A stretch of 64,000 nucleotides of DNA from Massilia frigida (GTDB taxonomy: Bacteria; Pseudomonadota; Gammaproteobacteria; Burkholderiales; Burkholderiaceae_D): NCBI RefSeq assembly GCF_011682175.1, contig NZ_WHJG01000024.1, positions 55,399 to 119,398 of the forward strand, read 5' to 3'. The notes below the pieces were generated by a model. It saw only the letters and a program-made list of their open reading frames with translations, had not been told where the DNA came from and did not search any database. The position numbers and the translations under genes are program-made. Shown in pieces: positions 18,794 through 28,490 of the stretch; position 1 is the stretch's first letter; each line of letters begins with the position of its first letter.

Positions 18794-21700
18794 ATGAACT
18801 TTTCACGATTCTTTATCGACCGGCCGATTTTCGCGGCCGTCCTGTCGATCATCATATTCGTGGCCGGCCTGCTGTCGATCTTCAAGCTGCCGATCTCCGA
18901 ATACCCTGACGTGGTGCCGCCATCGGTGGTGGTGCGTGCCCAGTACCCAGGCGCGAACCCGAAAGTGATCGCCGAAACCGTCGCCGCCCCGCTGGAAGAG
19001 CAGATCAACGGCGTCGAAAACATGCTGTACATGTCGTCGCAGAACACCTCCGACGGTTCGCTGACCCTGACGGTGACGTTCAAGGTCGGCACCAACGTCG
19101 AACAGGCCGAGTCGCAGGTGCAAAACCGCATCCAGCGCGCCTTGCCACGCCTGCCCGAGGAAGTGCGCCAGATCGGCGTGACCGCCGTGAAAAGCTCGCC
19201 CAACCTGACCATGGTGGTCCACCTGGTCTCGCCAACGGGCCGCTACGACGACGTCTACCTGCGTAACTACGCGGTGCTGAACGTGAAGGACCAGCTGGCC
19301 CGTATCCAGGGCATGGGTGAAACCCAGCTGTTCGGCGCGGGCGACTACGCCATGCGCATCTGGCTCGATCCGCAAAAGGTCGCCGCGCGCGGCATGACCG
19401 CGTCCGACGTCGTCGCCGCGGTACGCGAGCAGAACGTGCAGGTTGCCGCCGGCGTGATCGGCGCGTCGCCCTCGAAAGGTTCCGAGTTCCAGCTGACCGT
19501 CAACACCCAGGGCCGACTGACCAGCGTCGAGGAATTCGGCGACATCATCGTGCGCACCGGCTCCGACGGCGCCATTACCCACCTGCGCGACGTGGCCCGC
19601 ATCGAACTGGGCTCGAACTCGTACGCCCTGCGTTCGCTGCTGAACAACAAGTCGGCTGCGGCCATCGCGATTTTCGAGGCGCCGGGCGCCAACGCGCTGC
19701 AACTGTCGGCCGATGTTCGCGCCAAGATGGCGGAACTGAAGAAGGACTTCCCGGATGGCGTCGACTTCAGCGTCGTGTACGACCCGACCCAGTTCGTGCG
19801 CGAGTCGATCAAGGCGGTCATTCACACCCTGCTCGAAGCGGTGGCCCTGGTGGTGCTGGTGGTGATCATCTTCCTGCAAACCTGGCGCGCATCGATTATT
19901 CCGCTGCTGGCCGTGCCGGTATCGATCATCGGTACCTTTGCCGTGATGCTGGGCTTCGGCTTTTCGATCAACACGCTGTCGCTGTTCGGCCTGGTGCTGG
20001 CGATCGGTATCGTGGTCGATGACGCGATCGTGGTGGTGGAAAACGTCGAACGCAACATCCAGGATGGCTTGAGCCCGCGCGACGCCACGGTGCAGGCCAT
20101 GAAAGAGGTGAGCGGTCCGATCATCGCCATCGCGCTGGTGCTGTGCGCGGTGTTCGTGCCGATCGCCTTCGTGGCCGGCCTGTCGGGCCAGTTCTATCGC
20201 CAGTTCGCGCTGACGATCGCCATTTCGACCGTGATTTCGGCATTCAGCTCGCTGACCCTGTCGCCGGCCCTGGCCGCCGCCTTGCTCAAACCGCACCATG
20301 CGCCGAAAGATCGCCTGACCCGCGGGATGGACAAACTGTTCGGCGGTTTCTTCGCCTGGTTCAACCGCTTCTTCGGCCGCGCATCGACCCGCTACGAAGG
20401 TGGCGTGAACATTGTCCTCAAGCGTAAAGGCATCTCGCTGGTGGTGTACGCCGTGCTGGCCGTGGCCGCCGTGTTCATGTTCAAGGTAGTGCCGAGCGGC
20501 TTCGTACCGGCCCAGGACAAGCAGTATCTGGTCGGCTTCGCCCAGTTGCCCGACGCCGCCTCGCTGGACCGCACCGATACCGTGATCCGCAAGATGTCGG
20601 ACATCGCCGCCAGTGTGCCTGGCGTGGAATCGTCAATCGCCTTCCCTGGCCTGTCGATCAACGGTTTTACCAATGCGCCGAATTCGGGCATCGTGTTCTT
20701 CTCCCTCAAGCCGTTCGACCAGCGCACCGGCAAGGGCGAATCGGGTCCGGAAATCGCGCAGGAAGTGAACAAGCGCCTCGGCGCCATCCAGGATGCATTC
20801 ATCATGGTGTTCCCGCCACCGCCGGTCAACGGCCTGGGAACCATCGGCGGCTTCAAGATGATGCTGGAAGACCGCGGCAACGTGGGCTACGACGAGTTGT
20901 ACAAGGCCAGCCAGGCGATGCAGATGAAAGCGTGGCAGAACCCGCAGCTGGCCGGCGTGTTCTCCAGCTTCCAGATCAACGTGCCGCAGCTGTTCGCGGA
21001 CGTCGACCGGGTCAAGGCCAAGCAGCTCGGCGTGCCGCTTGCCACCATCTACCAGACCTTGCAGATCAATCTGGGCTCGCTGTACGTGAACGACTTTAAC
21101 CAGTTTGGCCGTACCTACCAGGTGCGTGTGCAGGCCGATGCGCCGTTCCGCTCGCAGCCCGACCAGATCGCCCAGCTCAAGGTGCGTAACGACAAGGGCG
21201 AAATGATCCCGCTGTCGTCGCTGATGCGCGTCAAGGACACCTATGGTCCGGACCGCGTGCAGCGCTACAACGCTTACGTCTCGGCCGACATGAACGGTGG
21301 CCCGGCTCCCGGCATTTCGTCCGGCCAGGCCCAGGCCGCGCTGGAAAAGATCGCCGCCGAAGTGCTGCCGAAGGGTGTCGCGTTCGAGTGGACCGAGCTG
21401 ACCTACCAGGAGATCTTGTCCGGTAATACGATGGTGCTGGTGTTCCCGCTGTGCGTACTGCTGGTGTTCCTGGTGCTCGCCGCGCAGTACGAAAGCTGGA
21501 CCCTGCCGCTTGCCGTGATCCTGATCGTGCCGATGTCGATCCTGTGCGCGCTCATTGGCGTCAAGCTCACCGGTGGCGACAACAACATCTTTACCCAGAT
21601 CGCGCTGTTCGTGCTGGTCGGGCTGGCGTCGAAGAATGCGATCCTGATCGTCGAATTCGCCCGCGAACTCGAAGACCATGGCCGCACCATCGTCGAAGCC

Positions 21701-21970
21701 GCGCTGGAAGCTTGCCGCCTGCGTCTGCGTCCGATCCTGATGACGTCGATCGCGTTCATCATGGGTGTGGTGCCACTGGTGTTCTCGAGCGGCGCCGGCG
21801 CCGAAATGCGCCATGCGATGGGCGTGGCGGTGTTCGGCGGCATGCTGGGCGTGACCTTCTTCGGTCTGTTCCTCACGCCGGTGTTCTACGTGCTGCTGCG
21901 TACCTTCGCCAAGAAGATGGAAAAGAAATCAAGCGTGGCAGTGCCTGCGCATCTGGAAGGAGCAGTGTAA
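18794..21970 (+). CDS. RND family multidrug efflux permease, HAE1 type (MexF-like)
   Basis: A 1058-residue inner-membrane proton/drug antiporter with twelve membrane segments and two large periplasmic loops. Signatures include FFIDRPIFAAVLSIIIFVAGLLSI at the N-terminus, GLVLAIGIVVDDAIVVVENVERN with the membrane Asp pair in segment 4, and GLASKNAILIVEFA in segment 10. The length matches MexF and related pumps. The start lies five bases after the adaptor stop. The closest group appears to be MexEF-OprN-like, which exports chloramphenicol, quinolones and trimethoprim in pseudomonads; substrate range here is not determinable. Confidence 0.96.
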   Translation: MNFSRFFIDRPIFAAVLSIIIFVAGLLSIFKLPISEYPDVVPPSVVVRAQYPGANPKVIAETVAAPLEEQINGVENMLYMSSQNTSDGSLTLTVTFKVGTNVEQAESQVQNRIQRALPRLPEEVRQIGVTAVKSSPNLTMVVHLVSPTGRYDDVYLRNYAVLNVKDQLARIQGMGETQLFGAGDYAMRIWLDPQKVAARGMTASDVVAAVREQNVQVAAGVIGASPSKGSEFQLTVNTQGRLTSVEEFGDIIVRTGSDGAITHLRDVARIELGSNSYALRSLLNNKSAAAIAIFEAPGANALQLSADVRAKMAELKKDFPDGVDFSVVYDPTQFVRESIKAVIHTLLEAVALVVLVVIIFLQTWRASIIPLLAVPVSIIGTFAVMLGFGFSINTLSLFGLVLAIGIVVDDAIVVVENVERNIQDGLSPRDATVQAMKEVSGPIIAIALVLCAVFVPIAFVAGLSGQFYRQFALTIAISTVISAFSSLTLSPALAAALLKPHHAPKDRLTRGMDKLFGGFFAWFNRFFGRASTRYEGGVNIVLKRKGISLVVYAVLAVAAVFMFKVVPSGFVPAQDKQYLVGFAQLPDAASLDRTDTVIRKMSDIAASVPGVESSIAFPGLSINGFTNAPNSGIVFFSLKPFDQRTGKGESGPEIAQEVNKRLGAIQDAFIMVFPPPPVNGLGTIGGFKMMLEDRGNVGYDELYKASQAMQMKAWQNPQLAGVFSSFQINVPQLFADVDRVKAKQLGVPLATIYQTLQINLGSLYVNDFNQFGRTYQVRVQADAPFRSQPDQIAQLKVRNDKGEMIPLSSLMRVKDTYGPDRVQRYNAYVSADMNGGPAPGISSGQAQAALEKIAAEVLPKGVAFEWTELTYQEILSGNTMVLVFPLCVLLVFLVLAAQYESWTLPLAVILIVPMSILCALIGVKLTGGDNNIFTQIALFVLVGLASKNAILIVEFARELEDHGRTIVEAALEACRLRLRPILMTSIAFIMGVVPLVFSSGAGAEMRHAMGVAVFGGMLGVTFFGLFLTPVFYVLLRTFAKKMEKKSSVAVPAHLEGAV

Positions 21971-23424
21971 TGACTGATATGACGAGAACCATCACCAGGC
22001 GCGTCGCGCCCTTGCTGGCGGCGCTGCTGCTGGTGGCCTGTTCCAGCGTGCCGGAACTGAAAGCGCCGGCGCTCGACATGCCGTCGAGCTTCAAGGAATC
22101 GTCCGAGCCGCTGCAGGCGGCCGACGGCACCCGCTGGAAGGTGGCGCAGCCGGCCGAAGGGCAGGCGCGCGGCGAGTGGTGGCTGGCGTTTAACGACGCC
22201 AACCTGACCGCCTTGATCAAGGAAGCCACCGACGCCAACGCCAGCCTGGCGGTGGCTGCGGCGCGCGTGAAGCAGGCCAGGGCGCTGGCCGGCCTCGCCG
22301 AGGCGGACCGTTCGCCGCAGCTGGGGGCGGGCATGGGCGCGCAGCGCAGCCGCACGTCGGGCGTGTCGCGCGGCCTGGCCGACGATGCGCCGGCCGTACC
22401 CGGCAATGTGTACCAGGCCAGGCTGAGCGCAAGCTACGAGCTCGATCTGTTCGGCCGCGTGGCCGCCAGTGTCAGCGCATCGCGAGCCGATGCGCAAGCT
22501 TCCGAGGCGACCTACAAGTCGGTCTTGCTGGCCTTGCAGGCCGACGTGGCGCAGACTTACTTCAAGCTGCGCGAAACGGACGCCGAACTGGCGACCCTGG
22601 CGCGCACCGTGGACCTGCGTGCGCAAAGCGTGAAGGTGAACCAGAGCCGCTACGACAATGGCGACATCGGCGAATTCGACCTGGCCCGCGCCAGGACCGA
22701 ACTGTCGACGGTGAAGGCCGAGGCGATCGGCTTGCAGCGTCAGCGCGTGCAGTATGAACACGCACTGGCGGTGCTGCTGGGGAAACCGGCGGCCATGTTC
22801 AGCGCCGACGTCAACCCGTTGCTGGAATCGGCGCTGCTGCCGGCCATTCCGGCCGGGCTGCCATCGTCACTGCTTGAGCGCCGTCCCGACATCACCGCCG
22901 CCCAGCGCGCGATGATTGCCGCGAACGCCCGCATCGGCGTGGCCAAGACGGCGATGTATCCGTCCCTGAGCCTGACCGGCGGCCTGGGTACCGAGTCCGG
23001 CAGCGGCGGCAATCTGTTCAGCTGGAGCGCGCGTTCATGGGTGCTGGGCGCGCTGCTGTCGATGCCGATCATCGACGGTGGCCGCAACAAGGCCAATATC
23101 GCGCGCAGCGAAGCGGTGCTGGAGGAGTCGGTTGCAACGTACCGCCAGAACGTGCTGGTGGCCTTTGCCGAAGTCGAAGACAACCTGGCCGGCCTGCGCA
23201 TCCTGGCAGGCCAGACCGAGCAGATCGACGCGGCGGTGGTGTCGGCGCGCCGTTCGGCCGACCTGGCGCAGAAGCTGTACCAGGCGGGCCGTTCGAGCTA
23301 TCTCGACCTGCTCGACGCCCAGCGCAACCTGGCTGCGGTCGAACGCAACGCGGTCAAGCTGCGCGGCGACCGCGCCACGACCACCGTGGCGCTGATCCGC
23401 TCCCTGGGCGGCGGCTGGCAGTAA
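21970..23424 (+). CDS. Outer-membrane efflux lipoprotein (OprN/NodT family)
   Basis: A 484-residue TolC-like channel with lipobox L-L-V-A-C (residues about 16-20), so it is lipid-anchored. Two OEP repeats are visible (NASLAVAAARVKQARALAGLAEADRSPQ; ARIGVAKTAMYPSLSLTGGLG), plus YELDLFGRV and the conserved LLERRPDI. The true start is the ATG that shares one base with the permease TAA (TAATG); the open frame extending upstream is a shadow. Completes the tripartite pump. Confidence 0.94.
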   Translation: MTDMTRTITRRVAPLLAALLLVACSSVPELKAPALDMPSSFKESSEPLQAADGTRWKVAQPAEGQARGEWWLAFNDANLTALIKEATDANASLAVAAARVKQARALAGLAEADRSPQLGAGMGAQRSRTSGVSRGLADDAPAVPGNVYQARLSASYELDLFGRVAASVSASRADAQASEATYKSVLLALQADVAQTYFKLRETDAELATLARTVDLRAQSVKVNQSRYDNGDIGEFDLARARTELSTVKAEAIGLQRQRVQYEHALAVLLGKPAAMFSADVNPLLESALLPAIPAGLPSSLLERRPDITAAQRAMIAANARIGVAKTAMYPSLSLTGGLGTESGSGGNLFSWSARSWVLGALLSMPIIDGGRNKANIARSEAVLEESVATYRQNVLVAFAEVEDNLAGLRILAGQTEQIDAAVVSARRSADLAQKLYQAGRSSYLDLLDAQRNLAAVERNAVKLRGDRATTTVALIRSLGGGWQ

Positions 23425-23459
23425 TGATCCGGTAATCATCAGGTAAGATTCCCACCATC

Positions 23460-23493
23460 GCAATTGGCGCGGCTTTCATGCCGCGCCAATTGC
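23460..23493. terminator. Perfect 14-bp hairpin after RND operon
   Basis: GCAATTGGCGCGGC and its exact complement flank a 6-base loop (TTTCAT). There is no T run, so it may be a rho-dependent end, an mRNA-stabilising stem, or the 5' leader of the following sigma gene (starting 34 bases later). Confidence 0.5.
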
Positions 23494-23526
23494 GTATTCA
23501 CAGGGCAGGCCATACAATGGCCGCAC

Positions 23527-24108
23527 ATGCGCGCCACCTTACCAGACGAGCAGCTGATGCTGCGCTACCGCGATGGCGACCTGCTCGCCTTCGAGGAACT
23601 CTATCGCCGTCACTCTGCGGGCCTGTACCGCTTCGTCGCCTGGCGTTCGCCGCGCGCGGACTGGGTCGACGAGATCGTGCAGGACAGCTGGATCAACCTG
23701 CATCATGCCCGCAGCCGCTACCAGCCGGAGGCCGCGTTCCGCACCTATCTTTACCAGATCGCCCGCAATCGCCTGCTCGACCTGCTACGCCAGCAGCAAC
23801 CGGTGCTGGCGGCGGAACTGGGTAGCGGCACGGATGGCCGCGACGTATTTGACTCGCTGGCCGATGCGGCGCAGGATGTGGTTTCGCCCGACGTCGCGCT
23901 CGAACACAAGCAGCAGCAAGACAGCCTGCACCTGGCACTGGCCAGTTTGCCGAGCGAGCAGAAAGAGGCGCTGGTATTGCAGCAGTTTTGCGGCATGAGC
24001 CTCGAAGACATCGCCGCCCTGGTGGCAGCGCCGGTGGAAACGGTCAAGAGCCGGTTGCGCTACGCCATGCGGAAACTGCGCGAAGGGAGACTGAGTGAAC
24101 AACGATGA
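23527..24108 (+). CDS. ECF-type RNA polymerase sigma factor
   Basis: A 193-residue sigma factor. Region 2 is FEELYRRHSAGLYRFVAWRSPRADWVDEIVQDSWINLHHARSRY and region 4 is LPSEQKEALVLQQFCGMSLEDIAALVAAPVETVKSRLRYAMRKLR. The frame opens at 23464, but the ATG at 23527 (MRATLPDEQLMLRYRDGD) gives the normal family N-terminus. The 3' end overlaps the next gene by 14 bases if that gene starts at its GTG, the usual layout for a sigma/anti-sigma pair. Confidence 0.93.
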   Translation: MRATLPDEQLMLRYRDGDLLAFEELYRRHSAGLYRFVAWRSPRADWVDEIVQDSWINLHHARSRYQPEAAFRTYLYQIARNRLLDLLRQQQPVLAAELGSGTDGRDVFDSLADAAQDVVSPDVALEHKQQQDSLHLALASLPSEQKEALVLQQFCGMSLEDIAALVAAPVETVKSRLRYAMRKLREGRLSEQR

Positions 24109-25066
24109 CATGAGCGACGAGGAGTTCGACGCCTTCCTGCGCGGGGAAGACGATCTGTCGCGCCGTCTGCACGGGGTGACCCAGCCGGCATCGAGCGCGC
24201 AGCTCGATGCCGCGATCCTGGGGTATGTGAAGGCGGGGCTGGCGCAAGAGGCGCGGCCGGCGGCGGCCAACGACGCCACCGGCGGCGATGCATCGCCACG
24301 CCTGGCGCCGGGCCTGGGCCGGCGCTGGCGCATCCCGGCCGGGATTGCGGCGGGCGTGCTCGCCGGCGTGCTGGGACACCAGCTGTACCAGGGAGGCGTA
24401 CGGATGGAAGGCGAGATGACCGCAGCCCAGGTGGTGCGGCACGAACCGCCCGCAGCGATGGCGCCGGAGCCGGCGCCAGTGGTGGTCGCCGAGGCGGCGC
24501 CCGCGGCGGCTCCACCGCCACCGCCAGTGATGGCGCAAGCGCCTTCGGCGCCGCCACGGGCGCCAGTGACGGTTGCCGCCGCGCCGGCCCTTTCCAAGCC
24601 CACCGCGCCGCCGCCTGTCGTGGACGAAGGCAAGGCAAGCGCCGCTGCCGAGCCGAAACAGCAAATGCAGGATAACTATGCGTCTGCGCCAGCATTGGCG
24701 CGCGTGCGGGGAGAAAAAGACATTGCGGCGGACCTGCCGGCAATGAAAGCGGCGGCTGCTCCACCGTCGGAACGCGTGGCCGTCGACGCGAAGCGCAGCG
24801 CCGAGACGACGACCCAGCGGTTCTCCAACCATGCAGCGGCGCCGGGCCTGGCGGTGCGCAAGGAAAACGAGGCGTTCGGGCGGCGCGCGGACCAGGAAGC
24901 GGCACATGCCAAGCGCGCGCGCGACTGGCTGTCGGTGATCGACGCGATGCTCAAGGCGGACTTGAAAAGCGACGCGCTGGCCGAGTGGACCAAGTTCCGC
25001 GTCGCCTATCCCGACTATCCGGTGCCGGACGAGATGCTGGCCCGGATCGCGGCAGTCAAGCGCTGA
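24095..25066 (+). CDS. Putative membrane anti-sigma factor / regulator of the upstream ECF sigma
   Basis: A 323-residue protein with a cytoplasmic acidic start (MNNDDMSDEEFDAFLRGEDDLSRRL), one membrane segment (about residues 77-92, IPAGIAAGVLAGVLG), a long Pro/Ala-rich periplasmic linker (about 110-180), and a C-terminal helical domain (ARDWLSVIDAMLKADLKSDALAEWTKFRVAYPDYPVPDEM). No zinc finger is seen. The start is a GTG overlapping the sigma gene; an ATG at 24110 is the alternative. Position and topology suggest anti-sigma function, but no family was recognised with certainty. Confidence 0.75.
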   Translation: MNNDDMSDEEFDAFLRGEDDLSRRLHGVTQPASSAQLDAAILGYVKAGLAQEARPAAANDATGGDASPRLAPGLGRRWRIPAGIAAGVLAGVLGHQLYQGGVRMEGEMTAAQVVRHEPPAAMAPEPAPVVVAEAAPAAAPPPPPVMAQAPSAPPRAPVTVAAAPALSKPTAPPPVVDEGKASAAAEPKQQMQDNYASAPALARVRGEKDIAADLPAMKAAAAPPSERVAVDAKRSAETTTQRFSNHAAAPGLAVRKENEAFGRRADQEAAHAKRARDWLSVIDAMLKADLKSDALAEWTKFRVAYPDYPVPDEMLARIAAVKR

Positions 25067-25072
25067 TGCTCT

Positions 25073-27952
25073 TCACGGCTTGACTTCGAACTCTCCCACA
25101 AACACCGTTTCGCTGCGCTCTTTCAGGCGCAGCGTGATGGACTGCTCTTTCTGGCGCGGCGTGCCGAACGCCGTAAACAGCTTCACCTGCAAGGTCGTGG
25201 CGCCCGCCACCAGCTGCTGGCGGTTGCCGTAATAATTTGCTTCGATCCGGTATTTGCCGGGCGCGGCGCGGCGCAGCGAAAACTCTTCCGGTCCGTAGCC
25301 GCCCATGAAATCGTTCGACATGCGCGCGCCCTGGCTCGACAAGCGGTGCTGGTAGCTCGATTTTTCGCCGTTCGGCGCCGTCACCCACAAGTCCATATCG
25401 CTGTTGTCGGCGTCCCAGGTCAGCACCACGCGCAAGTCGAGCGGCAGGCTGGCGCGCAGGCGCGGATCGATGCGGCGCACGTCCAGCGGCTTGGCCGACG
25501 CCGCCACAATGGCGTTGATTTCAGCCAGGACGATCGTCTCGATATCCGGAAAGCGGCCGTCCCAAGGGCGCTCGACGACCTCGTACAGCGTGTCGATGGC
25601 TTCCTGCGTGCGGCCGGTGGCCGCCAGCGCCAGGCCCAGGTCGCGCCAGGACTGCGGTTCTTCACCGGCCAGGCGCTGCACCTTCTCGAATACCGGCACC
25701 GCCAGCTGCGGCGCATTGGCCTGCAGCAGGCGATAGCCGAGAATGCGCAGCACCGCGCGGTTTTCCAGGTCCATTTCGGCCAGGTTGGACAGCACCCGCA
25801 GCGCCAGGTCGCGCTGGCCTTTTTCCAGCAGGATGTCGGCGGCGTCAAGGTAAAAGGCGCTGCTGTCGGCGTAGTCCGGCTTCTGGTCCAGATAAATGGC
25901 GTACACGCTGCCGGCATCGGCGTCGCGCATGCGCTGGATGTAGGGCGCGTTGGGCACCCATTTTTTCAGCCCCATGCCAATCGCTGGCGTCTTTTGTCCG
26001 CTCATCGTTTCGTGCTGCCGCACCAGCATCCCGGGTTTGAAATTGCTTCTTTCATCCACGGCCGACGAGAACCTGTTGAAGCTGGCCGGCGTATCCGCCA
26101 CCATTTTCGCTGAAGGCGCTGGTGCCGGCGCCACCATAACCGGCCGCGAATATTCCTGGGTGAGCGCTGGCGCGACCTTCACCGGCACGCGCGGGAACGT
26201 GCTGTTCCACCAGGCCGTACGGTTCTGGAAATTCCTCACTACCTCGTCAAGGTGCTTCACGCGCGCCGCGCCGCGACCGGCATTGAGCAGCTCCTTGCGT
26301 TTGCGCCAGGCGTCAAGATCGTCCGCCGGTGGTTCGATCTCGTAGCGCACATAGTCGTCAAGCGTCTCCAGCACGATCAGCGAGGTATCCCGGGTCGGGA
26401 TGCCGAAGCGGCGTCCGATGCGGGCAATTTCGGCGCGATGCAGGTCGGCGTCCGCTTCGAGCGCGTGCAGGCGCATTGCCGCCCACGTCAGTGCGGCCAG
26501 GGGATGCTGCGGCGCGCCGGCATCCACCTGCAATTTGATGGTGTCGGTCTTTGCGCCGTTCGCCAGCGTCACGGACAAGGTGGTGTCGGGTGCCAGCAGG
26601 CGTCCCGCGATGCGCAGCATGCCGCCTTCGACCGTTCCCGTGCCGGCTTGGATATCGGTCGCGCCGGTCGCCTCCACGTGTTCGACGCGCATCGGTGCGA
26701 ACATCAGCGCACCGATGCCGTCCGCTGCGCCTTCCCCGATCCTGATGAACTGGCCATGATGACGTTCAGCCAGCGCCGCGAGGCGGCCGCTATCGGCCGA
26801 CAATGACGAGGTCATGGCAAACAGCGACTGGTGCGGCGCCAGCACGGGCGCCCTGGCCGGTCCATAGTTGGACAGGCCATCGCTCATGAGCAGGTACTGG
26901 TCGACATCCGCTTGCGGCTTCCAGTCATTGAGTGCGCTGGCCCCATCGTAGCGGGTGCTTTCCAGTGCGCGCCGCAGTGCGCTCCAGTTGCCGCCGCGGA
27001 TATCGAACACTTGCTGCGCTTCCGGGCGGTCGCGCAAGCGCGTCAGGCGCACCTGCACCTGGCCAAGCGCACGGAAGTACTGATCGAGGGTGGCCAGTTC
27101 GGCGTTGATGTCGCGTTTTTCGGCCGATCCGGAGCTATCCCACAGCAGGCCGATGATGCGCGGTGGCGTACGCCGTTCCAGCACTTGCGCCACCGGGATC
27201 TCGGCCAGGAACCACCTTTCACCGAGGCGCTTCTCGGTGTAGACGCGCGTTTTGCTGCCGGCGGCGGTCCGGATGACGATATTTCCGCTGGCTGCGAAGT
27301 CCTGGCGCCGCATGTGTGCCTGCCAGGCGCCCGCAGTCGGCTCAAACTGCAAGCCGGGTTCCAGTCCGTCCACCACCGGGGCCGTGGCGGCGCCGTTCAC
27401 ACGGACGGTCAGGTCCATGTCGCGCACTTTTCCATATTCGAGCGGCAGCCGCCAGGTCGCCAGGCCGCCGTGCTGGGACAAGGCTTCGCCGTAGCTCAGT
27501 TCCACCGTGCGTGTACTGCGCCCCATGATCGGATACACGCGCAGCTTGAAGTTGTTCCCCTCGGTGACTTCGAGCAGGGCCGGGTCGACCCCGCGCCGGA
27601 CGATTGCCTCGAATACGGCGCGGCCACGCTCTTTTTCGACCGGAACCGCAGGGCGCATCTTGCCGCCGATGTCGAGGGCGAAGGCATTGATCTGCTGGCC
27701 CGCGAGCAGGGGGAATTGCAGATTGCCTTCGAGCTGGCGCGGGTTCGGGTTGTAGAACACCATGCGCACGGTGGTCTGGGCCATATTGCCGCTGATGACG
27801 GCACTGACGGTCAACTGGCGCAGCTCGATCGGCTGGGCCGCTGCTTCGGTTGGCATCAGGCGTACCGGCCGTGGTTCGGACATGGTGCGCGATGCATGGG
27901 TGAGGGGGCAAGCGAGGCACAGCAGCGCCGCGGCTAAAAATCGGTTCAACAT
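25073..27952 (-). CDS. VIT domain / von Willebrand factor A / DUF2135 exported protein
   Basis: A 959-residue protein starting at the ATG preceded by GGAG; the longer open frame up to 28120 lacks support. Order: signal peptide (FLAAALLCLACPLTHA), VIT domain (about 30-160: IELRQLTVSAVISGNMAQTTVRM), VWA domain with MIDAS D-S-S-G-S (about 290-450), a TPR-like region (about 690-800), and a C-terminal DUF2135/YfaP domain (VVLTWDADNSDMDLWVTAPNGE). VIT-VWA proteins act in extracellular matrix or adhesion assemblies; the bacterial role is unclear. It ends 6 bases from the convergent anti-sigma-like gene, so both may belong to the same regulon. Confidence 0.88.
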   Translation of the reverse strand: MLNRFLAAALLCLACPLTHASRTMSEPRPVRLMPTEAAAQPIELRQLTVSAVISGNMAQTTVRMVFYNPNPRQLEGNLQFPLLAGQQINAFALDIGGKMRPAVPVEKERGRAVFEAIVRRGVDPALLEVTEGNNFKLRVYPIMGRSTRTVELSYGEALSQHGGLATWRLPLEYGKVRDMDLTVRVNGAATAPVVDGLEPGLQFEPTAGAWQAHMRRQDFAASGNIVIRTAAGSKTRVYTEKRLGERWFLAEIPVAQVLERRTPPRIIGLLWDSSGSAEKRDINAELATLDQYFRALGQVQVRLTRLRDRPEAQQVFDIRGGNWSALRRALESTRYDGASALNDWKPQADVDQYLLMSDGLSNYGPARAPVLAPHQSLFAMTSSLSADSGRLAALAERHHGQFIRIGEGAADGIGALMFAPMRVEHVEATGATDIQAGTGTVEGGMLRIAGRLLAPDTTLSVTLANGAKTDTIKLQVDAGAPQHPLAALTWAAMRLHALEADADLHRAEIARIGRRFGIPTRDTSLIVLETLDDYVRYEIEPPADDLDAWRKRKELLNAGRGAARVKHLDEVVRNFQNRTAWWNSTFPRVPVKVAPALTQEYSRPVMVAPAPAPSAKMVADTPASFNRFSSAVDERSNFKPGMLVRQHETMSGQKTPAIGMGLKKWVPNAPYIQRMRDADAGSVYAIYLDQKPDYADSSAFYLDAADILLEKGQRDLALRVLSNLAEMDLENRAVLRILGYRLLQANAPQLAVPVFEKVQRLAGEEPQSWRDLGLALAATGRTQEAIDTLYEVVERPWDGRFPDIETIVLAEINAIVAASAKPLDVRRIDPRLRASLPLDLRVVLTWDADNSDMDLWVTAPNGEKSSYQHRLSSQGARMSNDFMGGYGPEEFSLRRAAPGKYRIEANYYGNRQQLVAGATTLQVKLFTAFGTPRQKEQSITLRLKERSETVFVGEFEVKP

Positions 27953-28103
27953 GGGAGGCTCCGGTTGGCCGGTCGTACCGGCATTGCCTGTGAAACGGAG
28001 CATCGGGTGAAAAGGGGTTAGAACGGAAGCAAAGCGCGCTGTTTTTTGTCGAAATATTGTTTCTTTATGGCATTGAAAAAGAATATTCGCAAACGTGCGG
28101 ACG

Positions 28104-28135
28104 AAAAAAAAGACAGGCAAGCTGTCTTTTTCTTC
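28104..28135. terminator. Bidirectional rho-independent terminator
   Basis: AAAAAGACAG and its complement CTGTCTTTTT flank a short GCAAG loop, with A runs on one side and T runs on the other. On the minus strand it ends the Lys/Ala-rich gene that starts at 28490. Confidence 0.85.
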
Positions 28136-28151
28136 TCACTACCGGTGAAAC

Positions 28152-28490
28152 TTACTTCATTGCTGCGTCTTTTTTGGCTTCAGCATTGTCGACAGCTTTG
28201 TCGGCTTTGGCTTCTGCTTTGGCTTTTTTCGCTTTCGAATGCGCTTTTGCCTTCGATTTGGTGGCGTCAGCGTTGGCTACAGCGACGTCGGACTTGGCTT
28301 CAGCGTGCGCTTTTTCTACTTTTGCATCAGCTTTGGCATCGGCTTTGGCTTCTTTTGCGTCGGCTTTGGCGACCGCTTTCATTTCTTTCGCTTCTGCTTT
28401 GACCGCTGGTGCGGCGGGAGCGGCGGGAGCCTGGGCGAAAACCGAGGTAGCGAACAGACCGGCGATCAACGATGCGATAACTTTTTTCAT
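28152..28490 (-). CDS. Lys/Ala-rich low-complexity exported protein
   Basis: A 112-residue protein with a clear signal peptide (MKKVIASLIAGLFATSVFAQA). The mature part is almost entirely Ala, Lys, Asp and Glu in A-K-A-D-A-K-like repeats, predicted to be helical and strongly charged. Similar composition occurs in histone H1-like and AlgP-type proteins, but the signal peptide argues for a periplasmic location. It has an RBS (GGAAACACC) and its own terminator. Function is unknown; low-complexity makes homology unreliable. Confidence 0.75.
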   Translation of the reverse strand: MKKVIASLIAGLFATSVFAQAPAAPAAPAVKAEAKEMKAVAKADAKEAKADAKADAKVEKAHAEAKSDVAVANADATKSKAKAHSKAKKAKAEAKADKAVDNAEAKKDAAMK

